From positions 4,080,217 to 4,144,216 of the forward strand of contig NZ_CP042582.1 of NCBI RefSeq assembly GCF_008728835.1: a stretch of 64,000 bases of DNA, written 5' to 3'. Below are positions 26,128-35,545 of the stretch, piece after piece. Source of the DNA: Hypericibacter adhaerens. GTDB taxonomy: Bacteria > Pseudomonadota > Alphaproteobacteria > Dongiales > Dongiaceae. The notes below the pieces were generated by a model. It was not told the origin of the DNA, did no database searches, and saw only the letters and a list, made by a program, of their open reading frames with translations. Numbering within the stretch: position 1 is the stretch's first letter; each line of letters opens with the position of its first letter. A program made the translations under genes and the position numbers.

Positions 26128-26165
26128 GACCGGTTCGGGGGGTGAAGCCTCCCGGACCGGTCTTT
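26128..26165 (+). terminator. Strong hairpin between binding-protein and ATPase genes
   Basis: A stem of 15 base pairs, with two G-T wobbles, forms between 26128-26142 (GACCGGTTCGGGGGG) and 26148-26162 (CCTCCCGGACCGGTC), closing a 5-base loop. TTT follows. The short U tract suggests a leaky terminator or an mRNA-stabilising hairpin that raises binding-protein levels over the downstream genes. Confidence 0.6.
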
Positions 26166-26232
26166 CCGGTTCTCCGGCCGGCGAACCGCCGGACAACCGC
26201 ATCGGGCTTACGGGGCGACGGGAACGGATCGG

Positions 26233-27333
26233 ATGAACGTGACGCGATCGGCGACGAAGGCGGCGGCAGCGCTCGACGAGCGCCCGGTGATGCTGGCCAG
26301 CCGCAATGTCTGGAAGGTCTACGGGCGCGGCGCCGAAGAGGTGATGGCGGCCAAGGGCGGCACGCCCAGCGCCGCCGACCTCAACGAAGCGGGCCTGATC
26401 GGCGCGGTGCGCGACGCCTCGGTCGAGGTCAAGGAAGGCGAGATCTTCATCATCATGGGCCTGTCGGGCTCGGGCAAATCGACCCTGCTGCGCTGCATGT
26501 CGAGGCTGATCGAGCCCACCGCCGGCGAGGTGATGTTCGACGGCCGCAATCTCCTGCAGGTCAGCGAGAAGGAACTGATCGAGATCCGCCGCCACCGCAT
26601 GGGCATGGTGTTCCAGCATTTCGCCCTGCTGCCGCATCTGACGGTGCTGGAGAACGTGGCCTTTCCGCTGTCGGTGCAGGGCAAGCCCCGGACGGAGCAG
26701 CGCAAGCGCGCCCAGGAGATGGTCGAGCTGGTCGGCCTCAAGGGGCGAGAGAACTATTATCCCCGCGAGCTTTCCGGCGGCCAGCAGCAGCGCGTCGGCA
26801 TCGCCCGCAGCCTCGCCGTCGAGCCGCAGATATGGTTCCTCGACGAGCCCTTCTCGGCGCTCGATCCGCTGATCCGGCGCGAGATGCAGCAGGAGCTGAT
26901 GCGCCTCCAGAACGTACTGCACAAGACCATCGTCTTCATCACCCATGATTTCGACGAGGCGATCCGGCTCGCCGATCGCATCGCCATCATGAAGGATGGC
27001 GAGATCATCCAGATCGGCACGCCCGAGGATCTCGTCACCCGGCCCGCGACCGACTATGTGGCGGAGTTCACCCGCGACGTGCAGCGCGCCAAGGTGCTCT
27101 CGGCGCGCACGCTGATGTCGCCCTTGACGGGCGATGCCCATGCGACCCGCCCCACCGGCGAAGCCGGCACTCTCCGCAAGGTCGCCGCCACGGCCAAGAT
27201 CGCGAGCTTCGCGGCCGAGATCGTCGCCGAGGCACGGCCCTTCGCGGTGACCGACCCCGACGGCGCCGTCATCGGCCAGGTGACGCCCGCCGCCGTGATC
27301 AATCTCCTCGCCGGCCGCGAGGGCAGCCTGTGA
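26233..27333 (+). CDS. proV: Betaine-type ABC transporter ATPase (ProV-like)
   Basis: This 366-residue ATPase of the ProV/OpuAA family has Walker A MGLSGSGKSTLLR near residue 76, the Q-loop region MVFQHFALLPHLTVLENVAF, signature LSGGQQQRVGIAR and Walker B IWFLDEPFSALDP. As in ProV, an insertion of about 30 residues separates the first strand (NVWKVYGRGAEE) from the P-loop strand. The C-terminal 70 residues (AEIVAEARPFAVTDPDGAVIGQV) look like a single CBS-like unit, which in ProU-type transporters senses ionic strength. It is coupled to the permease gene by a four-base GTGA overlap. With the binding protein upstream it should import a compatible solute or methylated amine for catabolism. Confidence 0.92.
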   Translation: MNVTRSATKAAAALDERPVMLASRNVWKVYGRGAEEVMAAKGGTPSAADLNEAGLIGAVRDASVEVKEGEIFIIMGLSGSGKSTLLRCMSRLIEPTAGEVMFDGRNLLQVSEKELIEIRRHRMGMVFQHFALLPHLTVLENVAFPLSVQGKPRTEQRKRAQEMVELVGLKGRENYYPRELSGGQQQRVGIARSLAVEPQIWFLDEPFSALDPLIRREMQQELMRLQNVLHKTIVFITHDFDEAIRLADRIAIMKDGEIIQIGTPEDLVTRPATDYVAEFTRDVQRAKVLSARTLMSPLTGDAHATRPTGEAGTLRKVAATAKIASFAAEIVAEARPFAVTDPDGAVIGQVTPAAVINLLAGREGSL

Positions 27334-29306
27334 CGGCGATCGCCCAGACGGAGGGTGCAAGGCGCGCCGCGACCGATCCCTGGGTCTGGATCTGGCTGGG
27401 CGCGCTGGTGCTGGCGGGCCTGCTCTATCTCTTCCCGAGCATCGCGCCCTGGGCCGTCGACTATCCCAAGGAATGGCTGATCCCGCTCAATGCTTGGATC
27501 GGCGCGGTGATGGGCTGGATCAAGACCAACTTCACCTGGCTGACGCGCGGCTTCAGTGCCGTCATCGCCGTGCCGCTCGATGCCGCCTTCGGCCTCCTCG
27601 CGAAGAGCTTCAAGATCGGCGCCGGCGCCGACGCGCTGGTGATCCCGCGCCTGTCCTGGTTCGGCATCGTGATCGCTATGGCGCTGGCGGGCCTCGCGCT
27701 GGGCGGCCGGTCGCTCGGCCTCGTGGCCGGCGCCTGCTTCCTCTATCTCGCCATCTTCGGCCAGTGGGAAAGCTCGATGCTGACCCTGGCGCTGATCGCG
27801 ATCTGCGTACCCTTCTGCGTCGTGACCGGGATCCTGGTCGGCATCTGGGGCTATCGCCACCCGGCGGTCGACCGGCTGCTGATCACGCCGATCCTCGACT
27901 TGATGCAGACCATGCCGACCTTCGCCTATCTGGTGCCGATGCTGCTGCTGTTCGGCAACAACCCCGTCTCGGCCCTGCTCGCCACGGGCATCTTCGCGAC
28001 ACCCCCCATGGTGCGCGCCACGATCCTCGCCTTGAACCGGGTGCCGCAGGAGATCAGCGATTTCGGCACCATGGCCGGCTGCACGCGGGCGCAGAAGCTG
28101 TGGCGCGTGCTGGTGCCGGCGGCGCGCCCGACGCTCATGGTCGGCGTCAACCAGGTGATCATGCTGTCGCTCAACATGGTGATCATCTCCTCGATGATCG
28201 GCGCCGGCGGCCTCGGCTACGACGTGCTGCTGGCGCTGCGCGCGCTCAAGGTGGGCCAGGCACTGGAGGCCGGCCTCGCCATCGTGGCGCTCGCCATCGC
28301 GCTCGACCAGCTGAGCCAGGCGGCCGCCCGCCGGCGGCCGACCCACCGCATCGAGGGCACGCTCTGGCAGCGCCACCCCTATCTGATCTCGGCCCTGGCG
28401 GCACTCGCGATCACGACCTTCGTCAGCATCGGCTGGCCGGCCCTTTTCAAGGTGCCGAGCTCGATCACCATCAGCACCGCGCCGATCTGGAAGGCCGCTG
28501 TCGACTGGATCAACCTCAATTTCTTCGATGCGATCGAGGCTTTCCGGGTGTTCCTGGTGGTGAACATCCTCAACCCCATTCGCGACTTTCTCGCCGGCAT
28601 GCCCTGGCTGGTGGCCACGGGATTGCTGGCGCTGGCCGGATGGCGGCTGGGCGGCGCCAAGCTGGCGCTGCTCGCGGCCGCGCTCACCTTCTTCTGTGCC
28701 GCCACGGGCCTCTGGGACAAGACCATGGCCACGGTCTATCTCTGCGGCATCGGTTCGATCATCGCGGCACTGATCGGAATCCCGATCGGGGTCTGGGGTG
28801 CCCGCAGCGACACGGCCCACCGCATCATCACCCCCATCATCGACACGCTGCAGACCCTGCCCTCCTTCGTCTTCATCATCCCCGTCGTGATGCTGTTCCG
28901 CGTCGGCGACGTGACGGCGCTGATCGCGGTGGTCTCCTTCGCGATCGTGCCGGCGATCCGCTACACCGACCACGGCATCCGGCAGGTGCCGCCGGCGCTG
29001 GTCGAGGCGGCCAAGGTCTCGGGCTGCACGCGCCGTCAGATCTTCTGGCGGGTGCAATTACCCCTCGCCCTTCCCGAGATCATGCTCGGCATCAACCAGA
29101 CGATCCTGCTGGCGCTCAGCATGCTGATCATCGCCGCGATGGTCGGCACCCGCGACCTGGGACAGGAGGTCTTCATCTCGCTCGCCAAGGCGGATTCCGG
29201 CCGCGGCATCGTGGCGGGCCTCGCCGTCGCTTTCATCGGCATCGTGGCGGACCGGCTGATCGGCGCCGGCAGCGCCCGGGCGCGCCGGCGCCTGGGGCTG
29301 GCCTGA
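27330..29306 (+). CDS. proW: Double-length betaine-type ABC permease (ProW-like tandem)
   Basis: The membrane protein has 658 residues, about twice the ProW length. Two homologous units are visible. The first EAA-type loop is GTMAGCTRAQKLWRVLVPAARPTLMVGVNQ, the second is AKVSGCTRRQIFWRVQLPLALPEIMLGINQ; each is preceded by a matching stretch (PILDLMQTMPTFAYLVPM and PIIDTLQTLPSFVFIIPV). A single chain could therefore supply both halves of the importer channel. The start is GTG at 27330, overlapping the proV stop. It ends 17 bases before the convergent DeoR regulator gene. Tandem forms of this permease are known in alphaproteobacteria; internal duplication is the main feature. Confidence 0.88.
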   Translation: MTAIAQTEGARRAATDPWVWIWLGALVLAGLLYLFPSIAPWAVDYPKEWLIPLNAWIGAVMGWIKTNFTWLTRGFSAVIAVPLDAAFGLLAKSFKIGAGADALVIPRLSWFGIVIAMALAGLALGGRSLGLVAGACFLYLAIFGQWESSMLTLALIAICVPFCVVTGILVGIWGYRHPAVDRLLITPILDLMQTMPTFAYLVPMLLLFGNNPVSALLATGIFATPPMVRATILALNRVPQEISDFGTMAGCTRAQKLWRVLVPAARPTLMVGVNQVIMLSLNMVIISSMIGAGGLGYDVLLALRALKVGQALEAGLAIVALAIALDQLSQAAARRRPTHRIEGTLWQRHPYLISALAALAITTFVSIGWPALFKVPSSITISTAPIWKAAVDWINLNFFDAIEAFRVFLVVNILNPIRDFLAGMPWLVATGLLALAGWRLGGAKLALLAAALTFFCAATGLWDKTMATVYLCGIGSIIAALIGIPIGVWGARSDTAHRIITPIIDTLQTLPSFVFIIPVVMLFRVGDVTALIAVVSFAIVPAIRYTDHGIRQVPPALVEAAKVSGCTRRQIFWRVQLPLALPEIMLGINQTILLALSMLIIAAMVGTRDLGQEVFISLAKADSGRGIVAGLAVAFIGIVADRLIGAGSARARRRLGLA

Positions 29307-29323
29307 GCCAGCGAGACGGCGGG

Positions 29324-30097
29324 TCAGGCGGCGGCGCGCTCGGCGACCAGCACGCTGGCATCCGTCCGGCGCAGCCGCTCCTGGAAGGCCGGCCGCAGCG
29401 GCTCGTCGGTGATGAGCGCCTGGACCGAGGCCAGGGGGCAGATGCTGACCAGCGCGCGACGTCCGAACTTGGTGTGATCGGCAACGAGGATGGTGCGTTC
29501 GGCGCGGCGCATCGCCACCCGCGAGAACTCGGCCTCCTCCAGATGGAACACCATCGGCCCGTCCTCCAGATCGATCGCGCCGACCGAGAGGAAGCAGAGC
29601 CGCACGCGGAACTGCTGCACGAAGGCCGCCGCGACGACCCCCAGCGCGGCCCCGTCATCGGCCCTGAGCTCGCCGCCCGCCATATAGACCCGGTTGCCGT
29701 TGCGGGTCGCCAGCGTGCGGGCGATGTCGACCGAGTTCGTCACCACCAGGAGATTGCGATGCCCGCTCAGGGCACGCGCGACATAGGCCGTGGTGCTGCC
29801 GGTATCGAGCAGGACGGCATCGCCGTCGCGGACCTGGGCGGCGGCCGTCCGCGCGATCGCCTTCTTCGCCTCCGCTTCCTGGTTCATGCGCCGCTCGAAG
29901 CGCGGCTCGCCGAGCGTGTCGGGCGCCATGACGCCGCCATGGATCTTCTGCACCAGCCCTTCGGCGACGAGATCCTTGAGATCGCGCCGGATGGTCTCGT
30001 CCGAGACCCGGAGCCGGCTGGCCAGGTCCAGCACCCGCGCCTGCCCGCCCTGGGACACCGTTTCGAGGATCACACGGCGGCGGTACTGACGTTTCAT
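29324..30097 (-). CDS. DeoR-family transcriptional regulator
   Basis: The regulator of 257 residues has an N-terminal helix-turn-helix (DLASRLRVSDETIRRDLKDL near residues 20-40) and the DeoR effector domain (AVLLDTGSTTAYVARAL, VVTNSVDIARTLA, RVYMAGGELRADDGAALG, RTILVADHTKFG). These proteins usually sense a phosphorylated sugar or polyol and repress nearby catabolic genes. The ATG at 30095-30097 is preferred because GGAG lies 10 bases upstream; the longest frame runs 61 residues further into the A+T-rich intergenic region. It is convergent with proW and divergent from the kinase-like gene, so it may control the kinase-dehydrogenase genes. Confidence 0.9.
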   Translation of the reverse strand: MKRQYRRRVILETVSQGGQARVLDLASRLRVSDETIRRDLKDLVAEGLVQKIHGGVMAPDTLGEPRFERRMNQEAEAKKAIARTAAAQVRDGDAVLLDTGSTTAYVARALSGHRNLLVVTNSVDIARTLATRNGNRVYMAGGELRADDGAALGVVAAAFVQQFRVRLCFLSVGAIDLEDGPMVFHLEEAEFSRVAMRRAERTILVADHTKFGRRALVSICPLASVQALITDEPLRPAFQERLRRTDASVLVAERAAA

Positions 30098-30416
30098 ATT
30101 GCCACAACTCCATAATCCCACGGTGACTATAGAATGATATCTTATCTTTATAGAGAAAATTGTGGAATTGTTCGATCGTCCCGTTAAAAATATTGGAATT
30201 ATATGGGATTTTTCGGATTCGAATGGAGCGAAGAAGCCGTCGATCGGAAGCTCCCGGCTCTTGCACGAGAGTGGGGGCATTCACTCGGCAAGAACGGCCT
30301 TTCAAGGGGCGACCGTGACGGCAAGCGTGGCAGGGGGCCGCGCGCCGGAACGATGGGGGCGCGGCGAAGCGACGGACGGGGGTCCGCGCTTCGCCGCTGC
30401 CTGAACGTCAGCGACC
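30098..30416. promoter_or_regulatory. Divergent promoter region between DeoR regulator and kinase-like gene
   Basis: The 319-base region has an A+T-rich core (about 30120-30210) unlike its surroundings. TATAGA occurs twice in that core (about 30128 and 30149), and CCACAA (30102-30107) is inverted as TTGTGG (30160-30165). These could be promoter and DeoR-binding elements, but they are not proved. The stretch from about 30300 to 30416 is G+C-rich, with short frames only. No gene or riboswitch consensus was found. Confidence 0.45.
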
Positions 30417-31307
30417 ATGGTGGCGATGACACTGCTCGATCCGCGTGCCCGGGCTGCGGCGCTGCGCTTCTGGTCGGGGCCGGTCGAGCCGGTCGCGCTG
30501 AAGGGCGGGATCACCAACGCCAATTTCGAGGTCCGCGATCGGGGAGAACGCTATTTCGTCCGCATCGGCGACGACATCCCCGTCCATGGCGTGATGCGCT
30601 TCGCCGAGCTGGCGGCCAGCCGCGCCGCCCATGCGGCGGGATTGGCGCCCGAGGTGCTGCATCACGAGCCGGGCGCGACCGTGTTCCGCTTCATCGAGGG
30701 CCGGACCCTGACGCCCGAGCTGGTGCGCCCGCGCCCGATGCTCGAGCGCATCCTGCCGCTGATCCAGCGTTGCCATCGCGAGCTTCAGCATCACCTGCGG
30801 GGGCCGGTGCTGATGTTCTGGCCTTTCCACATCTTCCGCGACTATGCGGCGAGCCTCAAGGACGCCCGGAGCCCGCGGCTGCCGGAGCTGCCGGCACTGC
30901 TGGCCAAGGCCGACGATCTCGAGCGCCGCCTCGGCGCCATCGATCTCGTCTTCGGCCATAACGATCTGCTCTGCGGCAACTTCATCGACGACGGCCGCCG
31001 CTTGTGGCTGATCGATTACGACTATGCCGGCTATTCGAGCTGCCTCTTCGATCTCGGCAATCTCTGCTCCAACAACGACGTGGCACCCGCCGACGAGGAG
31101 TGGCTGCTCGGTGCCTATTTCGAGCGGCCCGTCACGGACGAGCTGCGCCAGCGCTACCAGGCGATGAAATGCGCCTCGCTCCTGCGCGAGACGATGTGGA
31201 GCATGATCGCCGAATCCTTCTCGACGCTCGATTTCGACTATCGCGCCTACACCGAGGATTATCGCTCGCGTTTCGAGCAGGCCTACCGTTCATTGAAACG
31301 TTACTGA
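30417..31307 (+). CDS. Choline/ethanolamine-kinase-like phosphotransferase (APH fold)
   Basis: The 296-residue kinase-fold protein has a nucleotide-binding segment (LKGGITNANFEVRDRGERYF, with RIGDD), the Brenner-type catalytic loop FGHNDLLCGNF near residue 180, and the metal motif LIDYDYAGYSSCLFDLGN. These match the choline/ethanolamine kinase and thiamine kinase groups. It is followed after 8 bases by a dimethylglycine/sarcosine dehydrogenase-like gene, so the two are probably co-transcribed. The substrate may be an amino alcohol or a sugar-like intermediate of methylated-amine breakdown. The frame has two possible starts, 30417 and 30426, which differ by three residues. Confidence 0.82.
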   Translation: MVAMTLLDPRARAAALRFWSGPVEPVALKGGITNANFEVRDRGERYFVRIGDDIPVHGVMRFAELAASRAAHAAGLAPEVLHHEPGATVFRFIEGRTLTPELVRPRPMLERILPLIQRCHRELQHHLRGPVLMFWPFHIFRDYAASLKDARSPRLPELPALLAKADDLERRLGAIDLVFGHNDLLCGNFIDDGRRLWLIDYDYAGYSSCLFDLGNLCSNNDVAPADEEWLLGAYFERPVTDELRQRYQAMKCASLLRETMWSMIAESFSTLDFDYRAYTEDYRSRFEQAYRSLKRY

Positions 31308-31315
31308 GGTTGACC

Positions 31316-33778
31316 ATGGCTTCGTTTCCCACCCAGGCCGGTTTTCCTACCCAGGCGAGGGCCGTCATCATCGGCGGCGGCATCGTCGGCTGCAGCACGG
31401 CCTATCATCTGGCCAAGCTCGGCTGGAAGGAGGTGGTGCTGCTCGAGCGCAACAAGCTCACCTCGGGCTCGACCTGGCATGCGGCGGGGCTGGTGGGACA
31501 GCTCCGCACCTCGGCCAACATCACCCAGCTCCTCAAGAACTCGGTCGAGCTCTATCGCAAGCTCGAGGCCGAGACCGGCCTCTCGACCGGCTGGAAGATG
31601 AATGGCGGCCTGAGGCTGGCCTGCAACGCGGCGCGTCTCACCGAGATCAAGCGCCAGGCGACCACCGCGCACAGCTTCGGCCTGGAGATGGAGCTGCTGA
31701 CCCCTGCGGAAGCGCAGAAGCTCTGGCCGCCGATGCGGGTGCATGACGTGGTGGGTGCCGCCTTCCTGCCCACCGACGGCCAGGCCAACCCGGCCGACAT
31801 CACCCAGGCGCTGGCGAAGGGCGCGCGCGGCGGCGGCGTCACCATCGTCGAGGATTGCCGGGTCACGGCGATCAAGACCAAGGCGGGCCGCGCCACCGGC
31901 GTCGTCACCGCCCAGGGCGAGATCGCGACCGAGGTCGTGGTCAATTGTGCCGGGCAGTGGGCGCGCGAGGTGGGACGGCTCTGCGGCGTGAACGTGCCGC
32001 TGCAGTCGGTGCAGCACCAGTATCTGGTGACCGAGCCCATCGACGGCGTGCCGCGCAATCTCCCCACCCTGCGCGATCCGGACAGCCTGATCTATGGCAA
32101 GGAGGAGGTCGGCGGCCTGGTGGTGGGCGGCTATGAGCCCAATCCCATCGCCTGGGCCCTGAAGGGCATCCCCGAAGGCTTCCATTTCTCGCTGCTCGAA
32201 TCCGACTGGGGCCATTTCGAGCCGATGATGGGCCATCTGCTGGCCCGCATCCCGGCGCTCGAAACCGCCGGCATCAAGCAGCTCATCAACGGGCCGGAAT
32301 CCTTCACGCCCGACGGCAACTTCATCCTGGGCGAGGCGCCGGAGCTCAAGAACTTCTATGTCGGCGCCGGCTTCAACGCCTTCGGCATCGCCTCAGGCGG
32401 CGGGGCGGGCAAGGCCTTGGCCGAATGGGTCGCGGGCGGCGAGCCGCCGATGGATCTCTGGCCGGTCGATATCCGCCGATTCGGTTCAGTGCATCAGGAT
32501 CCCCAGTGGGTGCTGACCCGCACCCTCGAGGCCTATGCCCATCACTACAGCATGGCCTGGCCGCACGAGGAGCTGGAGAGCGCCCGGGCGGTACGCGTCT
32601 CGCCGCTCTATGACCGGCTCAAGGCGCAAGGCGCCTGCTTCGGCTCCAAGCTCGGCTGGGAGCGGCCCAACTGGTTCGCGCCCCAAGGCGTGGAGCCCAG
32701 GGACGTCTACAGCTATGAGCGCCAGAACTGGTTCGATGCCGTCGGCGCCGAGCACCAGGCGGTGCGCGAGCGGGTCGGCGTCTTCGACCAGACCTCCTTC
32801 GCCAAGTTCATGCTGGTCGGCCGCGATGCCGAGGCGGCCATGGGCTGGATCTGCAGCAACGACGTCGCCAAGGCACCGGGCCGGCTGGTCTACACGCAGA
32901 TGCTGAACCGGAACGGCGGCATCGAATGCGACGTCACCGTCACCCGCCTGGCGGAGGACAGCTACTACATCATCACCGGCACCGGCTTCGCGACGCACGA
33001 CTTCTCCTGGATCGAGCGTGCCATTCCGCAGGGCCTCGATGCGCGGCTGATCGACGTCACCTCTTCCTTCGCCGTGCTGTCGGTCATGGGTCCGCGCTCG
33101 CGCGACACCCTGGCCGCGGCCTCGGGCGCCGATTTCTCCAACGCCGCCTTCCCCTTCGGCACCTGGCAAGCCGTGACGATCGCCGGCACGCCGGTGCGGG
33201 CTCTGCGCGTGACTTACGTGGGCGAGCTCGGCTGGGAGCTGCATTTCCCGATCGAGTGCGCGGGCGCCGTCTATGACGCGGTGATGGCGGCGGGGCGGCC
33301 CCATGGCATCGCCAATGCCGGCTACCGCGCGATCGAATCGCTGCGGCTCGAGAAGGGCTACCGCGCCTGGGGCTCGGATATCGGTCCCGACCATACGCCG
33401 CTCGAGGCCGGGCTCGGCTGGGCGGTGAAGCTCAAGCAGAACACGCCGTTCCTGGGCCGCGAGGCGCTGACGAAGCAGGCGCAAGCCCCGCTGAAGAAGC
33501 GCCTGGCCGGCTTCACGGTCGCCGATCCCGGCATCGTGCTGCTGGGCCGCGAGACCATCTTCCGCGACGGCAAGCAGGTTGGCTGGCTGACCAGCGCCGG
33601 CTGGGGCTACACGGTCGCGCGGAACATCGGCTATGGCTATGTCCGCAATCCGGAGGGCGTGCCGACCGACTGGCTGAGATCCGGACGCTACGAGCTCGAG
33701 GTCGCGACCGAGCGCGTGCCGGCCCAGATCCATCTCGACGCGCTCTACGATCCGTCGATGTCAAGAATCAAGGCATGA
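31316..33778 (+). CDS. Dimethylglycine/sarcosine dehydrogenase-like flavoprotein (DAO + GcvT domains)
   Basis: The 820-residue enzyme has an N-terminal FAD domain (VIIGGGIVGCSTAYHLAKLG at residue 17 onward) and the motif SGSTWHAAGLVGQL, whose His carries covalent FAD in this family. A C-terminal GcvT-type folate-binding region spans about residues 440-800 (VGVFDQTSFAKFMLVG, YVGELGWELHFP, RLEKGYRAWGSD). It should demethylate dimethylglycine or sarcosine, passing the one-carbon unit to tetrahydrofolate. The start ATG at 31316 is chosen because homology begins there; a longer open frame starts at 31004 inside the kinase gene. The gene lies between the kinase-like gene and the sulfatase-like gene, consistent with methylated-amine catabolism. 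Confidence 0.9.
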   Translation: MASFPTQAGFPTQARAVIIGGGIVGCSTAYHLAKLGWKEVVLLERNKLTSGSTWHAAGLVGQLRTSANITQLLKNSVELYRKLEAETGLSTGWKMNGGLRLACNAARLTEIKRQATTAHSFGLEMELLTPAEAQKLWPPMRVHDVVGAAFLPTDGQANPADITQALAKGARGGGVTIVEDCRVTAIKTKAGRATGVVTAQGEIATEVVVNCAGQWAREVGRLCGVNVPLQSVQHQYLVTEPIDGVPRNLPTLRDPDSLIYGKEEVGGLVVGGYEPNPIAWALKGIPEGFHFSLLESDWGHFEPMMGHLLARIPALETAGIKQLINGPESFTPDGNFILGEAPELKNFYVGAGFNAFGIASGGGAGKALAEWVAGGEPPMDLWPVDIRRFGSVHQDPQWVLTRTLEAYAHHYSMAWPHEELESARAVRVSPLYDRLKAQGACFGSKLGWERPNWFAPQGVEPRDVYSYERQNWFDAVGAEHQAVRERVGVFDQTSFAKFMLVGRDAEAAMGWICSNDVAKAPGRLVYTQMLNRNGGIECDVTVTRLAEDSYYIITGTGFATHDFSWIERAIPQGLDARLIDVTSSFAVLSVMGPRSRDTLAAASGADFSNAAFPFGTWQAVTIAGTPVRALRVTYVGELGWELHFPIECAGAVYDAVMAAGRPHGIANAGYRAIESLRLEKGYRAWGSDIGPDHTPLEAGLGWAVKLKQNTPFLGREALTKQAQAPLKKRLAGFTVADPGIVLLGRETIFRDGKQVGWLTSAGWGYTVARNIGYGYVRNPEGVPTDWLRSGRYELEVATERVPAQIHLDALYDPSMSRIKA

Positions 33779-33878
33779 CGCCCGCCGCCGATCGGTTAGG
33801 CTGAGCCCTGCGTTTTGGAACCCCGACCGGCAGCCCTGTCCCCCGGGTCTGCCGGCCCGTGAAAAGTCGTAGCCCTGC

Positions 33879-35441
33879 ATGTCCGATCTGCCGATCCGCA
33901 AGGTGCTCTTCATCAGCGCCGACCAATGGCGCGCCGAATGCCTGTCCGCCGTCGGCCATCCGGCGGTGAAGACGCCGCATCTCGACCAGCTCGCCCGCGA
34001 GGGCGTGCTGTTCCGCCGCCACTATGCCCAGACCTCGCCCTGCGGACCCTCGCGCACCAGCATGCTGACCGGCATGTATCTGATGAACCATCGCTCGGGC
34101 CGCAACGGCACGCCGCTCGACCGGCGGCATACCAATATCGCGCTCGAGGTGCGCAAGGCCGGCTATGACCCGACGCTGTTCGGCTATACCGACACCAGCC
34201 CCGACCCGCGCTATCACGCGCCCGACGATCCGGTGCTCAAGACTTATGAGGGCGTGCTGCCGGGCATGACCGTCGGGCTGCAACTGCCCGACCACATGGC
34301 GCCCTGGATCGCCGACCTGAAGGCCAAGGGCTACCAGTTCCGCGACCGCTGGGACGTCTACAAGCCCCAGGCCGATTTCGTCCGGCCGTCGGGTCGCGGC
34401 CATTCCTACGCGCCCACGCTCTTCAGCGCCGAGGACAGCGAGACGAACTTCATGGGCAATGCGGTGCTGCGCTGGCTTTCGGTGCGCCGCGACGAGCCCT
34501 GGTTCGTGCATGCGGTCTTCCTGCGGCCCCATCCGCCCATCATCGCGCCCGAGCCCTATAACGCGCTCTACGATCCGGCCACGCTCGCCATGGCCGTGCG
34601 GGCGACGAGCGCCGAGGAGGAAGGATGCCAGCATCCTTTCCTCAAGCTCGCTCTCGCCTCCTTGCGCGAGAAGGGCGCCTATGACGAGCACTATCCCCAC
34701 GATCACCTGGAGATCGACGAGGCCGAGGTGCGCCAGCTGCGCGCGACCTACTACGCCATGATCACCCAGGTCGACGACCAGATCGGCCGGCTGATGGCGC
34801 ATCTCAAGGAGACCGGCGAGGACCGTCACACGCTGGTGATCTTCACCTGCGACCATGCGGAGATGCTCGGCGACCACTGGCTCTGGGGAAAGACCAGCTA
34901 TTTCGATCAGGCCTATCACATCCCGCTGATCATCCGCGATCCGCGCCGCGCCGCGGACGGGACGCGAGGGACACAGATCGACCGCTTCACCGAGGCGGTC
35001 GATCTCATGCCGACCATCCTGGAATGGCTCGGGCGCGATATCCCGCATCAATGCGACGGGCGCTCGCTGCTCTCCTTCCTCGAGGGCGCGCCGCTGCCGC
35101 ACTGGCGCGAGGAAGCCCATTTCGAGTTCGACTTCCAGGACATCGCGCACCAGATCCCGGAAACCACGCTCGGCATCGCCAGCGACCAGTGCCGCTTTGC
35201 GGCGCTGCGCGGCCGGCGCTTCAAATACGTCCACTTCGCAGCCCTGCCGCCGCTGCTGTTCGACCTGGAGCAGGACCCGTTCGAGCAGACGAACCTGGCC
35301 GAAGACCCGGCTCATGCCGGGACCATGCTGGCCTGCGCCCAGAAGATGCTCTCCTGGCGGATGGAACATGCCGAGCATGTGCTGAGCCGGATGTTCATCA
35401 CCGAGAACGGCATCGTCGAGCAGGCGCCCCGGCGGCGCTGA
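33879..35441 (+). CDS. Sulfatase / phosphonate monoester hydrolase-like enzyme (alkaline phosphatase superfamily)
   Basis: The 520-residue protein belongs to the alkaline phosphatase superfamily. The nucleophile site is SPCGPSRTSMLTG with Cys55, fitting the CxPSR signature for conversion to formylglycine. Metal and substrate residues are visible: SADQWR (Asp15), GYTDTSPDPR, RPHPPI, TCDHAEMLGDHWLWGKTSYF (Asp, His, Lys). Overall order and the YLMNHRSGRNGTPLDRRH segment are close to phosphonate monoester hydrolases, which also cut phosphodiesters and sulfate esters. No signal peptide is seen. It lies between the dimethylglycine-type dehydrogenase and a Na/Pi cotransporter, so release of phosphate or sulfate from an esterified amine is plausible. 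The activity needs formylglycine-generating enzyme, not in this window. Confidence 0.85.
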   Translation: MSDLPIRKVLFISADQWRAECLSAVGHPAVKTPHLDQLAREGVLFRRHYAQTSPCGPSRTSMLTGMYLMNHRSGRNGTPLDRRHTNIALEVRKAGYDPTLFGYTDTSPDPRYHAPDDPVLKTYEGVLPGMTVGLQLPDHMAPWIADLKAKGYQFRDRWDVYKPQADFVRPSGRGHSYAPTLFSAEDSETNFMGNAVLRWLSVRRDEPWFVHAVFLRPHPPIIAPEPYNALYDPATLAMAVRATSAEEEGCQHPFLKLALASLREKGAYDEHYPHDHLEIDEAEVRQLRATYYAMITQVDDQIGRLMAHLKETGEDRHTLVIFTCDHAEMLGDHWLWGKTSYFDQAYHIPLIIRDPRRAADGTRGTQIDRFTEAVDLMPTILEWLGRDIPHQCDGRSLLSFLEGAPLPHWREEAHFEFDFQDIAHQIPETTLGIASDQCRFAALRGRRFKYVHFAALPPLLFDLEQDPFEQTNLAEDPAHAGTMLACAQKMLSWRMEHAEHVLSRMFITENGIVEQAPRRR

Positions 35442-35545
35442 CCGGGTTCCCAACCCCGGCCGGGATTCCCCTCTTCGAGGGAAGCATTTCCGTCCCGGGC
35501 TCCCTATATATTGCAATTATGTGACAGTGGCGCTATGTCGGGCGG

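Noticed and set aside
30098-31315. Glycine riboswitch before the dimethylglycine-type dehydrogenase
   Set aside because: No glycine aptamer consensus was found, and the dehydrogenase follows the kinase gene by only 8 bases.
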